Origin: QAMX01 sp964448855
GTDB lineage: Bacteria > Bacillota > Clostridia > Oscillospirales > QAMX01
Direction of reading: 5' to 3'
Assembly (NCBI GenBank): GCA_964448855.1
Contig: CAYUXI010000006.1
Span: 1 to 64,000, forward strand
Length of the DNA stretch: 64,000 nucleotides
Shown here piece after piece: positions 25,601-34,295 of the stretch. Position 1 is the stretch's first letter; each line of letters begins with the position of its first letter. The notes below the pieces were generated by a model, which was not told the DNA's origin, searched no databases, and saw only the letters and a list, made by a program, of their open reading frames with translations. Position numbers and translations under genes: made by a program.

Positions 25601-26258
25601 GGACATCCTGCAGCTCCGCTTCCTCCTTGCGAATGTAATGCGCGTCATTGGTGATGACCATCGGGATACCGGTTTCCGAATGCAGCCTGCGGATGCCGCG
25701 ATTGACGAGCTTCTGCTCCGGAATCTGGTGATCCTGCAGTTCCAGAAAGAAATTGCCATGGCCGAAAATCCGGTCGTATCGCCGGGCGCAGCTCAGAGCG
25801 CCGTCATAGTCCTCGGCGGACAGGTGTCTGGCCACGTCACCGGCCAAGCAGGCGGAGAGGCCGATCAGCCCATCTGCGTGCTGCTCCAGCAGTTCCAGAT
25901 CAATGCGTGGTTTCTTATAGAAGCCCTCTGTATAGGCGCAACTAACCAGCTTACACAGATTCCGGTACCCTTCGCGGTTTTCGCAGAGCAGCACCAGATG
26001 GGACGCATGGGCATCCTCGCTTTGCCGGTCGAAGCGGCTGCGCGGTGCCACATACACCTCGCAGCCGATGATCGGTTTGACGCCGGCAGCCTTTGCGGCG
26101 CGATAGAAATCGTACACGCCGAACATCGCGCCGTGATCGGTGATCGCAATGGCCGACTGCCCGATGGATTTGACATAATCCATCAACCGGCTGATGCGGC
26201 AGGCACCGTCCAGCAGACTGTATTCCGTATGAACGTGCAAATGGACAAAATCAGCCAT
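22698..26258 (-). CDS. dnaE: DNA polymerase III alpha subunit DnaE
   Basis: 1186 residues, normal for DnaE. Seen: N-terminal PHP domain (HLHVHTEYSLLDGACRI), the polymerase palm with GRGSGAGSLVAY and PDFDVDFCPKRRG (catalytic Asp residues), thumb and fingers with YQEQVMMI and FNKAHSAAYA, and a C-terminal OB fold (VTIGGVVTALKQKVT). It is the DnaE type, not PolC. A Firmicute normally also has PolC for the leading strand, elsewhere. It is last of the yggS-to-dnaE run, 19 bases after whiA, and no terminator separates it from the dnaB promoter. Confidence 0.96.
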   Translation of the reverse strand: MADFVHLHVHTEYSLLDGACRISRLMDYVKSIGQSAIAITDHGAMFGVYDFYRAAKAAGVKPIIGCEVYVAPRSRFDRQSEDAHASHLVLLCENREGYRNLCKLVSCAYTEGFYKKPRIDLELLEQHADGLIGLSACLAGDVARHLSAEDYDGALSCARRYDRIFGHGNFFLELQDHQIPEQKLVNRGIRRLHSETGIPMVITNDAHYIRKEEAELQDVLMCIQTGKTVDTPDRLRFSTQEFYIKSADELRELFPDDEAAFENTVKIAERCQSDFFDFTGYILPQYQAETGEDSKTYLRRKSEEGFLRRYGENAPQAYRDRLNYELDVIIQMGFADYYLIVWDYVQYARSREIPVGPGRGSGAGSLVAYCMGITNICPMKYALYFERFLNPERVSMPDFDVDFCPKRRGEVIQYMSERYGAEHVAQIVTFGTMAARSVIRDVGRAFGVPLTQVDALAKLVPNELHMTIEKALQKSADLKAQYEQDETTHRLIDTAMWLEGMPKNTSTHAAGVVLTPKATSEYVPLAVNENVVVTQFPMTSIGDLGLVKMDFLGLRNLTIIADAERMIRETQPDFRIEQIPDDDPQTFQMLAEGKTCGVFQLESAGMTSVAVGMQAQSIEEICAVIALYRPGPMESIPKFIDGKKHPERVSYAHPMLKDILDVTYGCPLYQEQVMMIFRKLAGYSMGRADIVRRAISKKKTEALRQERENFLYGNEKEGIPGCIANGVDEKTATEIFEAVLDFGGYAFNKAHSAAYAMVSYQTAYLKCRYPQEYMGALLSSVLGNPAKVAEYIGECKTMGIAILPPDVNRSEMHFAVDGKDIRFGMCAIKNVSEKLIADLVDERRANGPFMGFADFCSRMSRHELNSKTVEWLIKAGACDCFGLNRMQMLNAYDNLIASAILERKSKIEGQLSLFGEEEDQRVNEPVIPDMKDFTRRERFAMEKEAMGIYLSGHPADEYQASFRQAGCIAIRELLGEEEEREEPDDSESTLLSGNTEYDNREVTIGGVVTALKQKVTKSGQTMAFATVEDLTGAMEILVFPKILTEYGLFLKQENAVILRGRVSLRENEEPKLICERIRLATSNGQETSPPPAETHEPLPMPEEPQEPHLHFAPEQKLYLRVYNEDQRFFERLKGLFTMFPGTRQAILYYPVSQRRLATDASLRVSDDMRLYRELYRLLGEENVKLK

Positions 26259-26277
26259 TCAGGCATCCCCTTTCGCG

Positions 26278-27198
26278 CTATGCTTCCGGAGCCTCCGGAA
26301 GGGTCTCTGCTATGGTCATCAGTTTTTTCAGGCGGTGGTTCAGGCCGGATTTCGAGACGGGCGGATTGGCGCGGGCGGCCAGCTCGGCCAGCGTTTCATC
26401 GGGGTATTGCATTCGGAGCTGCATGGCTTCCCGCAGCTTGTCATCGAGCAGTTCCGTCTGCCCGGCCTGCTCGATGCGTTGGAGGAGCTTCAGCTGATTC
26501 GTCCCGTTTTCGGCCGCTTTGATGATATTGGATGCTTCGCAGTTGACACGGCGATTGATGGTGTTTCGGACATCCTTGATCACGCGTGTCTCCATAAAAT
26601 TGATGACGGAGCGGTGGGCACCGATCACCGTCAGATACGTTTCGATGGTTTCGCTGTCCTTGCAGTACAGGAGTGCATTGTCCTTCCGGCGTCCGGCCTT
26701 CAGGTGCAGCTCCATATCCGCGAACAGGATGCCCAATTCCCGCATCATCAGTGCGTGTGGGCTGGACAGCTCCAGGTAGTACATTTTTTCCGGTTCGGCC
26801 AGGTAGCCGCCCGTCAGGAATGCACCGCGCAAAAACGCCGCACGGCAGCAGTCCGATTCGACCATCCAGCCGTGGAAATGCAGCGTCAGGAAGCCGGTTT
26901 CGTCATAGCCAAAGAGGTGGAGCAGCGGTGCAATCCGTTTCGGATCCGCAAGCGTCAGAATCGTCCGTCCACCGGAAACCGTTGTCGTTTCAAATGGGAG
27001 GTCAATCGGCGGCTGCTGCGCGGCGCAGAGCTGTGCAATGCGGCGCGCCAGCTTTTCGTTGCCGGTGATGATTCGGATTTCCTGTGGCGAAAAGGTACTC
27101 GCAAAGAGCAGAATGCCATACAGCTCCGCCAGGGCGCAGCACGGCTTTTGCACCGGAGTTCTACAGACTTCCGTTTTGGCACTGCCGGAAAAGGACAT
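26278..27198 (-). CDS. whiA: DNA-binding protein WhiA
   Basis: The start is ATG 27198, with AGAAAGGAGA upstream. The 306-residue product has a degenerate LAGLIDADG homing-endonuclease fold in the first two thirds (RAAFLRGAFLTGGYLAEPEKMYYLEL) and a C-terminal helix-turn-helix (LRMQYPDETLAELAARANPPVSKSGLNHRL). WhiA is a Gram-positive regulator linked to division and chromosome segregation. In most Firmicutes it follows rapZ and yvcK; here it directly follows murB and neither partner is present. Confidence 0.95.
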   Translation of the reverse strand: MSFSGSAKTEVCRTPVQKPCCALAELYGILLFASTFSPQEIRIITGNEKLARRIAQLCAAQQPPIDLPFETTTVSGGRTILTLADPKRIAPLLHLFGYDETGFLTLHFHGWMVESDCCRAAFLRGAFLTGGYLAEPEKMYYLELSSPHALMMRELGILFADMELHLKAGRRKDNALLYCKDSETIETYLTVIGAHRSVINFMETRVIKDVRNTINRRVNCEASNIIKAAENGTNQLKLLQRIEQAGQTELLDDKLREAMQLRMQYPDETLAELAARANPPVSKSGLNHRLKKLMTIAETLPEAPEA

Positions 27199-27224
27199 GA
27201 CCGCTTCTCCTTTCTGTCGGTTGT

Positions 27225-28139
27225 TCAGAGCCCCAGCGTTCGGATTTCGCATTCCAGCCGCACGCCGAACCGGTTCTGAATCTGAGTTTGGATGATTTCA
27301 ATCAGTTGCAGCACATCCGCACACGTTGCGCCGCCGTTGTTCACGATAAAGCCTGCGTGCTTGGGTGAAACGCAGGCACCGCCGACCGTCAGCCCCTTCA
27401 GGCCGCATTCGTCGATCATGGCGGAGGCATAGCCGTTGGGTGGACGTTTGAAAACGCTCCCCGCGCTCGGCAGTTCGAGCGGTTGCTTTGTGCGGCGGCG
27501 CTCCGCCAGCTCATTCATCGTCGCACGGATGGCATCCAACTCGCCCGGCTGCAGGGCAAACCGAACCGACGTCACAGTCAGCGGTTCCTCCTGGAAGCGG
27601 CTGTGGCGATAGGAAAACGCCGATTCAGCGTTGGAAAAGCAGTGGCGGTTGCCATCGTCATCCAGACAGGTCACGTCGAGAATCACGTCCTGCAAAGCGC
27701 CGCCGTATGCACCGGCGTTCATGACGGTACCGCCGCCAACGCTGCCCGGGATGCCGTGTGCAAATTCCAGCCCGGTCAGCCCCGCGTTCATGGCTGCATA
27801 GGCCGTCCGGGTCAGGGAGCTCCCCGCTCCGGCTGTGACCACCTGGTCTTCGACGTTCACCCGGCAAAGGCGGCCGGTTTGGATGACGACGCCGTCATAG
27901 CCCGCATCTGCGCACAGCAGATTGGTGCCGCTGCCCATCAGGAAGCGCATCAAGCCCTTTTCCGCGGTATATTGAAGCAGAGCGGCCAGCTCCTCTTCGG
28001 AGTCGGGCACTGCAAAGACGGCGCACGGGCCGCCGATTCGAAACGAGGTATGCGCTGCCAGCGGTTCATTCGGGAGAACCAGACCGCTCGGCAGCAGCCG
28101 CGCAAGGTCATTCGCGGCAAGGTTGGCAGAATTGGACAC
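27225..28139 (-). CDS. murB: UDP-N-acetylenolpyruvoylglucosamine reductase MurB
   Basis: The start is GTG 28139, with GGGAGG seven bases upstream; a longer in-frame stretch to 28286 overlaps the PBP gene. The 304-residue product shows the FAD domain (TSFRIGGPCAVF, FLMGSGTNLLCA, HGIPGSVGGGTVMNAGAYGG) and the substrate domain with the catalytic Ser in PSAGSVFKRP and a late Glu in LECEI. It reduces UDP-GlcNAc-enolpyruvate to UDP-MurNAc, the second step of peptidoglycan precursor synthesis. It sits between PBP1A and whiA in a wall/division operon. Confidence 0.96.
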   Translation of the reverse strand: MSNSANLAANDLARLLPSGLVLPNEPLAAHTSFRIGGPCAVFAVPDSEEELAALLQYTAEKGLMRFLMGSGTNLLCADAGYDGVVIQTGRLCRVNVEDQVVTAGAGSSLTRTAYAAMNAGLTGLEFAHGIPGSVGGGTVMNAGAYGGALQDVILDVTCLDDDGNRHCFSNAESAFSYRHSRFQEEPLTVTSVRFALQPGELDAIRATMNELAERRRTKQPLELPSAGSVFKRPPNGYASAMIDECGLKGLTVGGACVSPKHAGFIVNNGGATCADVLQLIEIIQTQIQNRFGVRLECEIRTLGL

Positions 28140-28168
28140 AGTGAACCTCCCTGTCGTCAAGTCTCTGT

Positions 28169-30703
28169 TCAGTCGTCCGGGTCGATATCCGGTTCCGGCG
28201 GCTCCGACGGTTGGAAATCCGTCCCGCCGGTTTCTTCGGTCACATCCGGGTCGGTCGGCTGCGGTGCAGTGACATGAATCGTACACTGTCCTTCCAGCGC
28301 GTAGCCGTCGGAGCAGGTTGCCGGGTAATAATACGAAAGGATGCGTTCGGAGAGGATGCCTTCAAAGTGGACGGTATATTTTTCGTCGGCCACCGAGACA
28401 TTCGGCACCGCAAAATAGCGATAGAGATTCAGGCGCGAAACAGTGGTCAGCGATTCCTCCGGGCAGTGTGCGCGGGCGAGCTTGCCCGATTCGCTGCAGA
28501 CCTGAACCGTTGTGTGCATGGAGCAGAGCGACTTTGGCGCATCCTCCGGCTGGAATTTCCCGTAGGCGACACGGCTGCCGCGCGGGTCGGCTTTGCAGGC
28601 CGCTGTGGGGATGCCGCCGCTGTCGAGGCAGTAGGAATACGTTTGCAGGTTGGGCAGCGTTTCAAAGCTTGCGGCCGGCTGATCCTCGTGCAGGATTTCC
28701 ATGACCTGTTTCCAGGTGGAAACGGCAGGGTTGGCCGACAGGCCGGTAATTTCCTTCTGCTGATCGAAGCCGAACCAGACGCCGCCAACGTAATACGGCG
28801 TGAAGCCGATGAACCACCGGTCATAGTCGTTGGAGGTCGTACCGGTTTTCCCGGCCACGGAAATTCCGTTGAGTGCTGCAGCGGTGCCGGTGCCGTTTTT
28901 CACCACGTTTTCCAGCATGGCACGCATATAATACGCCGTATCGGGGGAAATTGCGACATTTTCCCGGTCGGTGTGATCAATCAGGACGTTTCCGTCCGAG
29001 TCAAGCACGCGCAGGTAGGTGGTCGGCTCGACATAAATCCCGTCATTCAGAAACGGCACATAGGCTGCCGTCATTTCGAGCAGCGAGACGCCACGGCTGA
29101 CGCCGCCGAGTGCCAGAGCCGAGTAGGTCATATCGTCATAGTAGACCCCGTTGATGGTTTGCTGGTGCAGCAGGCTCAGGCCGAAGTTTTCCGTTGCGAA
29201 CTGGAAGGCGGTTTCCAGCGACATCAGATCGAGCACGCGAACCGATATGGTATTCAGCGATTTGGCCACAGCTGTCGTCACGGTGGTTCGGCCGGCATAT
29301 TTGCGGTTCTGGTTGGCCGGCCACGCGGAGAGCTCGTTCCCGCCGATCAGGATGGCGGATTCCGGCTCAACCAGTGCGCCGGAGCTGTTGATGATTTTGG
29401 AGGGGGAGTCATCCAGCACACTGTAGGGCGTGATCAGGCCGTATTCGATGGCCGGAGCGTAGACGCTGATCGGTTTGATGGAGGAGCCTGGCGAACGTTT
29501 GGCTACGGCGCGGTTGAGGACGAGATTCCCGTATTTGGTGCCGATTCCGCCGACGACGCCGAGCAGGCGGCCGTCCGGGGAGAAGATCGTCATGGCGGAT
29601 TCGAGCTGCGTTGTCCCCTTGACGGTTGGGAAATTGTCCCGGTCGCTATAGACCTGCTCGATGGCCGCCTGCACCTTGGGATCGATGGTCGCTTCGATGG
29701 TCAGGCCGCCCGCATACAGCATCTTGTAGGCGATGGTATTTGAATAGCCGTAGGTTTCCTTCAGCTCCGTGATGAGTTCGTTGATCAGCAGATCGACGAA
29801 ATACGACTGCACGTTGGTGGTGCTGTTGTCCTCATCGTCATATTTTCGGAAGGCCAGCGTTTCGCCGATGGCCTGTTCGTATTCATCCTGTGAGATTTTG
29901 CCCAGCTCGAGCATTTTGCCCAGAATCAGTTCCTGACGGCGTTTGTTGTTGTCCGGGTTCTGGAAGGGATCGTAGTAGGTGGGGCTGTTGGTAATCCCGG
30001 CGATGCAGGCGCATTCGGCCAGGCTCAGGTCGCTGACCTCCTTGCCGAAGTAGACATATGCCGCCGAGCTGACGCCGTAGCAGCCCTGACTCAGGTTGAT
30101 GGTATTCAGGTAGATCTCCATAATCTGGTCTTTTGAGAGCTGGCGTTCAAGGTTCAGCGCACGGAGGATTTCCAGAACCTTGCGCTGAATCGTCGGTTCG
30201 CTGTCGCCGGTGATATTCTTGATCACCTGCTGCGTGATGGTGGAGCCGCCGAAGTTGGAGGAAAACGGCATGATCAGGTTGATGGTTGCGCCGATGGTTC
30301 GCTTCCAGTCCACACCTTTGTGGCTTTCGAAGCGCTCATCCTCGATGGCGATAAAGGCGTCCGCCAGATTTTTCGGAATTTGGTCGTAATTCGCCCACAC
30401 GCGGTTTTCCGTCCCGTACAGGCGGGTCAGCTCCGTCTTCTCGCCGGTGGTCGAATCGGTCGCGTAGATGACGGAGGAATAGTTCATTCGGATATTGCCG
30501 ATGTCGATGTCGGCATCCGGCTGCAGGTATTTTCGAACATACAGGCCAAACGCACCGGCGCAAAGCACCCCCGTAAACAGGAGGATGAGCAGAAGAGTCA
30601 CCAGAACCTTTCCGGTGATTCTCAGAATTTTTTCAAGGATTCCGATGCGTTTTTTTGCCGTTTCCGACAGTTTCGGAAGCGGTTTGGTTGTTTGTGCATT
30701 CAT
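28169..30703 (-). CDS. Bifunctional penicillin-binding protein 1A
   Basis: 844 residues. A basic cytoplasmic tail and one membrane helix (about 30-52) lead to the GT51 transglycosylase domain with IEDERFESHKGVDWKR (catalytic Glu), FGGSTITQQVIKN and RKVLEILRALNLER. The transpeptidase domain follows with SxxK in RSPGSSIKPISVY, an SLN motif in AKSLNT and KTG in AGKTGTTSN. The C-terminal tail is Pro/Asp/Glu-rich (after about 800). It polymerises and cross-links peptidoglycan outside the cell. Three genes (yggS, RNHCP, this) share a promoter at 31862-31890. Confidence 0.96.
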   Translation of the reverse strand: MNAQTTKPLPKLSETAKKRIGILEKILRITGKVLVTLLLILLFTGVLCAGAFGLYVRKYLQPDADIDIGNIRMNYSSVIYATDSTTGEKTELTRLYGTENRVWANYDQIPKNLADAFIAIEDERFESHKGVDWKRTIGATINLIMPFSSNFGGSTITQQVIKNITGDSEPTIQRKVLEILRALNLERQLSKDQIMEIYLNTINLSQGCYGVSSAAYVYFGKEVSDLSLAECACIAGITNSPTYYDPFQNPDNNKRRQELILGKMLELGKISQDEYEQAIGETLAFRKYDDEDNSTTNVQSYFVDLLINELITELKETYGYSNTIAYKMLYAGGLTIEATIDPKVQAAIEQVYSDRDNFPTVKGTTQLESAMTIFSPDGRLLGVVGGIGTKYGNLVLNRAVAKRSPGSSIKPISVYAPAIEYGLITPYSVLDDSPSKIINSSGALVEPESAILIGGNELSAWPANQNRKYAGRTTVTTAVAKSLNTISVRVLDLMSLETAFQFATENFGLSLLHQQTINGVYYDDMTYSALALGGVSRGVSLLEMTAAYVPFLNDGIYVEPTTYLRVLDSDGNVLIDHTDRENVAISPDTAYYMRAMLENVVKNGTGTAAALNGISVAGKTGTTSNDYDRWFIGFTPYYVGGVWFGFDQQKEITGLSANPAVSTWKQVMEILHEDQPAASFETLPNLQTYSYCLDSGGIPTAACKADPRGSRVAYGKFQPEDAPKSLCSMHTTVQVCSESGKLARAHCPEESLTTVSRLNLYRYFAVPNVSVADEKYTVHFEGILSERILSYYYPATCSDGYALEGQCTIHVTAPQPTDPDVTEETGGTDFQPSEPPEPDIDPDD

Positions 30704-30732
30704 GGTGTAGCCGTACCTTTCTGAAGGGTTCG

Positions 30733-31059
30733 TTATGCTTGGGCGGTTCGCTGCATGAGTGCGCGGATCTGCGCCTGGTCATCTTCCTGGATGGTGGATT
30801 CCGCGATTCGGTTTTTCGAGCGCGTACCGCACGTGCGGCACTGATGAATCAGCTGCCAGCCCTTGGCCGGATTGTAGAGGATGCCGACCGGATCCATGAT
30901 GCCACCGCAGGTGCTTGCGCGATCGCCCGGCAGGCAGTCCACGTGTTTGGAGCAGAGGCAATAGGGGCAGTGATTCCGATAGCTGCCGTTTGTCACCGGC
31001 TGCACTTCTTTTCCGCAGTTTTCGCAGACAAAGGCGACATTTTCTGATTTATGGCTCAT
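30733..31059 (-). CDS. RNHCP-domain zinc-ribbon protein
   Basis: A 108-residue protein with Cys pairs CENC near residue 13, RNHCPYCLCSKHVD near 28 (the name-giving RNHCP motif) and CRTCG near 75, all of which suit zinc binding. The family has no assigned function. Its ATG overlaps the yggS stop (ATGA), so it is translated with yggS; the PBP1A gene follows after 29 bases. Confidence 0.85.
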   Translation of the reverse strand: MSHKSENVAFVCENCGKEVQPVTNGSYRNHCPYCLCSKHVDCLPGDRASTCGGIMDPVGILYNPAKGWQLIHQCRTCGTRSKNRIAESTIQEDDQAQIRALMQRTAQA

Positions 31060-31790
31060 GCCTGTTCCTCCGCTTTCCGAACCGGATTGGCCGGGCGGGC
31101 GCCGAAAATCGCGCTGCCCACGCGGACAATGGTTGCACCTTCTTCAATGGCCGTTTCAAAATCACGGCTCATACCCATAGACAGTGTATCAAATGTAGTC
31201 GGCAGATTTTGACGCATCTGCTCAAACTGCTCGCGCATGGCCGCAAAATAGCGGCGCGGCTCTTCCCCGACTGGTGGAATGGTCATCAAGCCGCGCAGGC
31301 GAACTGCGGGCAGCGTCAGGAGATGCTCCGCCAGCCGCTGTGCATCCGTCGGGGTGACGCCGGATTTGCTGGCTTCCCCGCCGATGTTGACCTCGATCAG
31401 GACGTCTGTCTGCACGTCAGCGCGCGATGACAGCTGCTGGATGCAATCGGCCAGATGGGTCGAATCGACCGAGTGAATCATGGCGACATGGCCGATCAGG
31501 TATTTCACCTTGTTGGTTTGCAGCGGGCCGATCAGGTGCAGCGGGCAGCCGTCGTATGCGTGCAGCGCGAGCTTATCACGCAGCTCCTGCACGCGGTTTT
31601 CGCCGACGGCGTCGATTCCGGCGTCAATGGCGGCGCGAACCTCGTCACAGGTCCGCGTTTTCGTCGCTGCCAGCAGCGTGACAGAGGCGGGTGTCCGCCC
31701 GGCACGCGCTGCACTTTCGGCGACACGCAGCTGGATGGCTTTGATTTTCTGTTGGATATCCTGAATCCGGTTGGTTTCCGGCTCTGTCAT
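31056..31790 (-). CDS. yggS: YggS/PLPBP-family pyridoxal phosphate homeostasis protein
   Basis: ATG 31790 has GGAAGA eight bases upstream; ATG 31799 is in frame but less well placed. The 244-residue product is a PLP-binding TIM barrel: LLAATKTRTCDEV with the Lys that should hold PLP (near residue 40), VGENRVQELRDK, LHLIGPLQTNKVKY, MSMGMSRDFETAI and VRVGSAIFGAR. YggS proteins bind PLP but lack enzyme activity and buffer free PLP. In many Firmicutes the gene lies near sepF and ftsZ; here it heads an operon with RNHCP and PBP1A. Confidence 0.93.
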   Translation of the reverse strand: MTEPETNRIQDIQQKIKAIQLRVAESAARAGRTPASVTLLAATKTRTCDEVRAAIDAGIDAVGENRVQELRDKLALHAYDGCPLHLIGPLQTNKVKYLIGHVAMIHSVDSTHLADCIQQLSSRADVQTDVLIEVNIGGEASKSGVTPTDAQRLAEHLLTLPAVRLRGLMTIPPVGEEPRRYFAAMREQFEQMRQNLPTTFDTLSMGMSRDFETAIEEGATIVRVGSAIFGARPANPVRKAEEQA

Positions 31791-31861
31791 GCAATTCATC
31801 TTCCATTCGCTTGGTTTGGGCGGTTCGGGAACTGTCTGTGCAGGCTCCGATCGTCTTTTTT

Positions 31862-31890
31862 ATTATACGCTTTAAATGTAAAAATTGCAA
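31862..31890 (-). promoter_or_regulatory. Promoter of the yggS-PBP1A-murB-whiA-dnaE run
   Basis: Minus strand: -35 TTGCAA (31885-31890), 17-bp spacer, -10 TATAAT (31862-31867). The 31791-32083 gap contains this promoter, the hairpin at 31916-31949 and the terminator at 32032-32076, and nothing else I can name. Confidence 0.8.
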
Positions 31891-31915
31891 GAACCTCTTC
31901 TTTTTCCGCACCAAA

Positions 31916-31949
31916 GCCGGGGCTGAATCCGGCGGGAATCAGCCCCGGC
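31916..31949. other. Perfect 11-bp hairpin upstream of the yggS promoter
   Basis: GCCGGGGCTGA (31916-31926) and TCAGCCCCGGC (31939-31949) with a 12-nt loop. No proper T run follows on either strand, so it is a weak backup terminator or a structural site near the promoter. Confidence 0.6.
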
Positions 31950-32031
31950 TTCGGTCTGTCTAAACACTCGTCGCGCACGGCTCGATGCAGCCGTTTTTCG
32001 TCCCGCGGCTGAGCATTGGAACAACCGACAC

Positions 32032-32076
32032 AAAAACCGCCTCTCCGGGCGATTGGAGCGCATCGGAGAGGCGGTT
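32032..32076 (-). terminator. Terminator of the epimerase/sulfatase/Gfo operon
   Basis: Minus strand: AACCGCCTCTCCG pairs with CGGAGAGGCGGTT (arms 32064-32076 and 32035-32047 in plus coordinates), followed by Ts. Confidence 0.9.
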
Positions 32077-32083
32077 GGAAAGG

Positions 32084-33196
32084 TCAGTGAATGTATTCCG
32101 GGGTGCCGTGGATGGCCGGCAGCGGATGCGGACGAACCATCTCGCCGCCCGATTCGTAGGACTGGATGACCGCTTCGATGTATTCGAGGGTGGCCAGTGC
32201 ATCGCGGCCGGAGGCGCGGATGAATTCGTAGTGAACCTTGTTGGTCAGATCTTCCAGCCAGGCGTGAATCCGCTTCGGGAAGGTCGCATCAAAGTTCGTG
32301 ATGCCGGTATTGGTGACTTCCGGTTCGGGCATTTCGAGCTTGCCCTCTTCGTTTTTGCGCTGACCCGGCCAATACGTCAGCTTTTCGACGCAGTTTTCGA
32401 TGCAGAACGTGCCGCGTGTACCGGCATGCTCATAGCTCCACCAGCCGCCGAGGCCGAACCGTGCATCGCCGCGCTGGCTGAGCAGGACGCCGACGCCGCC
32501 TTTTTCGAACTTGCAGTTGACGCTGTTGATGGAGAGCATCGGGTCTCCCGCCGTCTTGCGGACGCCCGGACGATCCAGGAAAGCCTGGACGTGGGTGATA
32601 TCGCCGCAGAAGTAGCGCATAACGGAGAACGGATGCGTCAGGAAGGCCTTGCAGTGGGAATACGGCTTGAGCCAGCGGGATTTCGGGTCGTTGACGCCGC
32701 CGTAGCCGATTTCGCTGCCGTCGAAGCCCACCTTGTGGAGGCAGTAGGCCAGCTCGCCGATGTTGCCTTCATCCTGCAGCTTTTTGGCCTGAAGAGCCAG
32801 GTCTGTGAAATAGTGGTTCAGGTCGCAGCCCAGATACAGCTTGTTGTCCAGGGCGTATTTGACCAGCTCACGCGCATCGCGGATGTCCGCGCAGAGCGGC
32901 TTCTCGCAGAGCACCTTTTTCCCGTAGGACAGGGCTTCCATAGCCGGTTCAAAGTGGAACGAAGCGTTTTCATAGCCGCTGGTGCAGATCGAGACGGCTT
33001 CCAGATCGGGCTCCGATTCGATCATTTCCTTGAGCGAATAATACGCTTTGACGTGGAATTCTTCCGCGGCCTTGTCGGCCACCTCGCGGTTGATATCGCA
33101 GACAGCAATCAGCTCTGCCAGCGGGTCCGCCGCATATGCGCGTGCATGGGTATACCCGATGCCGCCCATACCGACGACGCCTGTTTTAATCGCCAT
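32084..33196 (-). CDS. Gfo/Idh/MocA-family oxidoreductase (copy 1)
   Basis: 370 residues. The N-terminal Rossmann fold has VGMGGIGYTHARAYAADP with the NAD(P) glycine loop. The family motif KKVLCEKPLC (Glu-Lys-Pro, near residue 98) lies at the active site. The C-terminal alpha/beta domain contains WWSYEHAGTRGTFCIEN. These enzymes oxidise or reduce a hydroxyl of a sugar, inositol or aminosugar with NAD(P). The substrate cannot be read here. It is fourth in an operon with an isomerase, a sulfatase-like protein and a second Gfo enzyme. CAGGAG precedes the ATG. Confidence 0.88.
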   Translation of the reverse strand: MAIKTGVVGMGGIGYTHARAYAADPLAELIAVCDINREVADKAAEEFHVKAYYSLKEMIESEPDLEAVSICTSGYENASFHFEPAMEALSYGKKVLCEKPLCADIRDARELVKYALDNKLYLGCDLNHYFTDLALQAKKLQDEGNIGELAYCLHKVGFDGSEIGYGGVNDPKSRWLKPYSHCKAFLTHPFSVMRYFCGDITHVQAFLDRPGVRKTAGDPMLSINSVNCKFEKGGVGVLLSQRGDARFGLGGWWSYEHAGTRGTFCIENCVEKLTYWPGQRKNEEGKLEMPEPEVTNTGITNFDATFPKRIHAWLEDLTNKVHYEFIRASGRDALATLEYIEAVIQSYESGGEMVRPHPLPAIHGTPEYIH

Positions 33197-33275
33197 AGGT
33201 CTGTCAACTCCTGTTTTTTATGGTTTCCCGGCACACGCTGGCCGGGTTCTTGGGACAAATTCATGCGGGGATGGG

Positions 33276-34277
33276 TCAGATTTCGGCAACCTCGACGATC
33301 CGCCCTTCATCCAGGCTCTTGATCGCCGCATGGATGACGCGCTGCGCCTCCAGGCCGTCCCGGCCACTGCCGTTGATCTCCTCCGGTGCTGCACCAGCGT
33401 CCACCTGTCGGACGAACGTTTCAATGCGGCAGCGGAATGTATCGTCAAAGTTGGAATATCCGCCGAAGACCGGATTCGTATAGCAGAGCTTGGTCATATC
33501 GTCAGCCGGATACAGTGTCGCTTCGCGCCACATATCCTCGACGACCATTCTCCCCTTGGTTCCGGCGACTTCGCAGCGCTCCATCGGATGGCCGCGAGCC
33601 AGGTCATAGCTGGAGGTCAGATGGCCGATGGTTCCGTTTTTGAAATACATATTGATGGATGCGCTCGACCAGATATCGCGCCCCGGCGCTTTCATCGCGA
33701 AGCACTGCACCTTTTCGACGTCGCCCATGAAGTGGCGCATCATGTCCACGCTGTGCGGGTTCAGCGCCTTGAGGTGGTAATACGGCGATTCAAAGGAGCC
33801 GGGCTTGCCAATCCAGAGCGCCATATTGCAGAACAGCAGGTCGCCCAGGCGGCCTTCCTTCTGCCAGCGTTCCGCGGCAAAGGAAGCCGGGGTGAAGCGG
33901 TGGTTGAAGTCGATGCCGAAGCAGCGATGGTTCTTCTCCGCCAGCTCCACCATTTCCCGTGCATGGCCGATGTCATTGGAAATCGGCTTCTCGCACAGCA
34001 GATGTGCGCCGGAGGCCAGCACCTGCATGGACGGCTTGTAATGGTCTGAGCTGTATTCATAGCCGCCTGTCGCGACGCTGCACAGATCAGGCTTCAGCTC
34101 GTCCAGCATTTTCTGAGCATCCAGGTAGTACGGAACGCCGTAGGCTTTTCCGGCGGCCGCTGCGCGCTCCTCAATCAGGTCGCACACGCCGACCAGCTCT
34201 GCCTCCGGGCATCCCTGATAAATCCGCGAATGCAGATTTCCGATATGGCCAAGGCCAATCACGCAGACTCTTTGCAT
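33276..34277 (-). CDS. Gfo/Idh/MocA-family oxidoreductase (copy 2)
   Basis: 333 residues with IGLGHIGNLHSRIYQGCP (nucleotide loop), HLLCEKPISNDIGHA (EKP motif, near residue 95) and FNHRFTPASF in the C-terminal domain. It is clearly paralogous to the neighbour at 32084 but diverged, so the pair may do successive or opposite redox steps, for example oxidation at one carbon and reduction after the sulfatase-like or isomerase step. CCGGAG precedes the ATG. The genes are 79 bp apart with no terminator between. Confidence 0.88.
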   Translation of the reverse strand: MQRVCVIGLGHIGNLHSRIYQGCPEAELVGVCDLIEERAAAAGKAYGVPYYLDAQKMLDELKPDLCSVATGGYEYSSDHYKPSMQVLASGAHLLCEKPISNDIGHAREMVELAEKNHRCFGIDFNHRFTPASFAAERWQKEGRLGDLLFCNMALWIGKPGSFESPYYHLKALNPHSVDMMRHFMGDVEKVQCFAMKAPGRDIWSSASINMYFKNGTIGHLTSSYDLARGHPMERCEVAGTKGRMVVEDMWREATLYPADDMTKLCYTNPVFGGYSNFDDTFRCRIETFVRQVDAGAAPEEINGSGRDGLEAQRVIHAAIKSLDEGRIVEVAEI

Positions 34278-34295
34278 AGTTTTCTCCGGTTCTGT

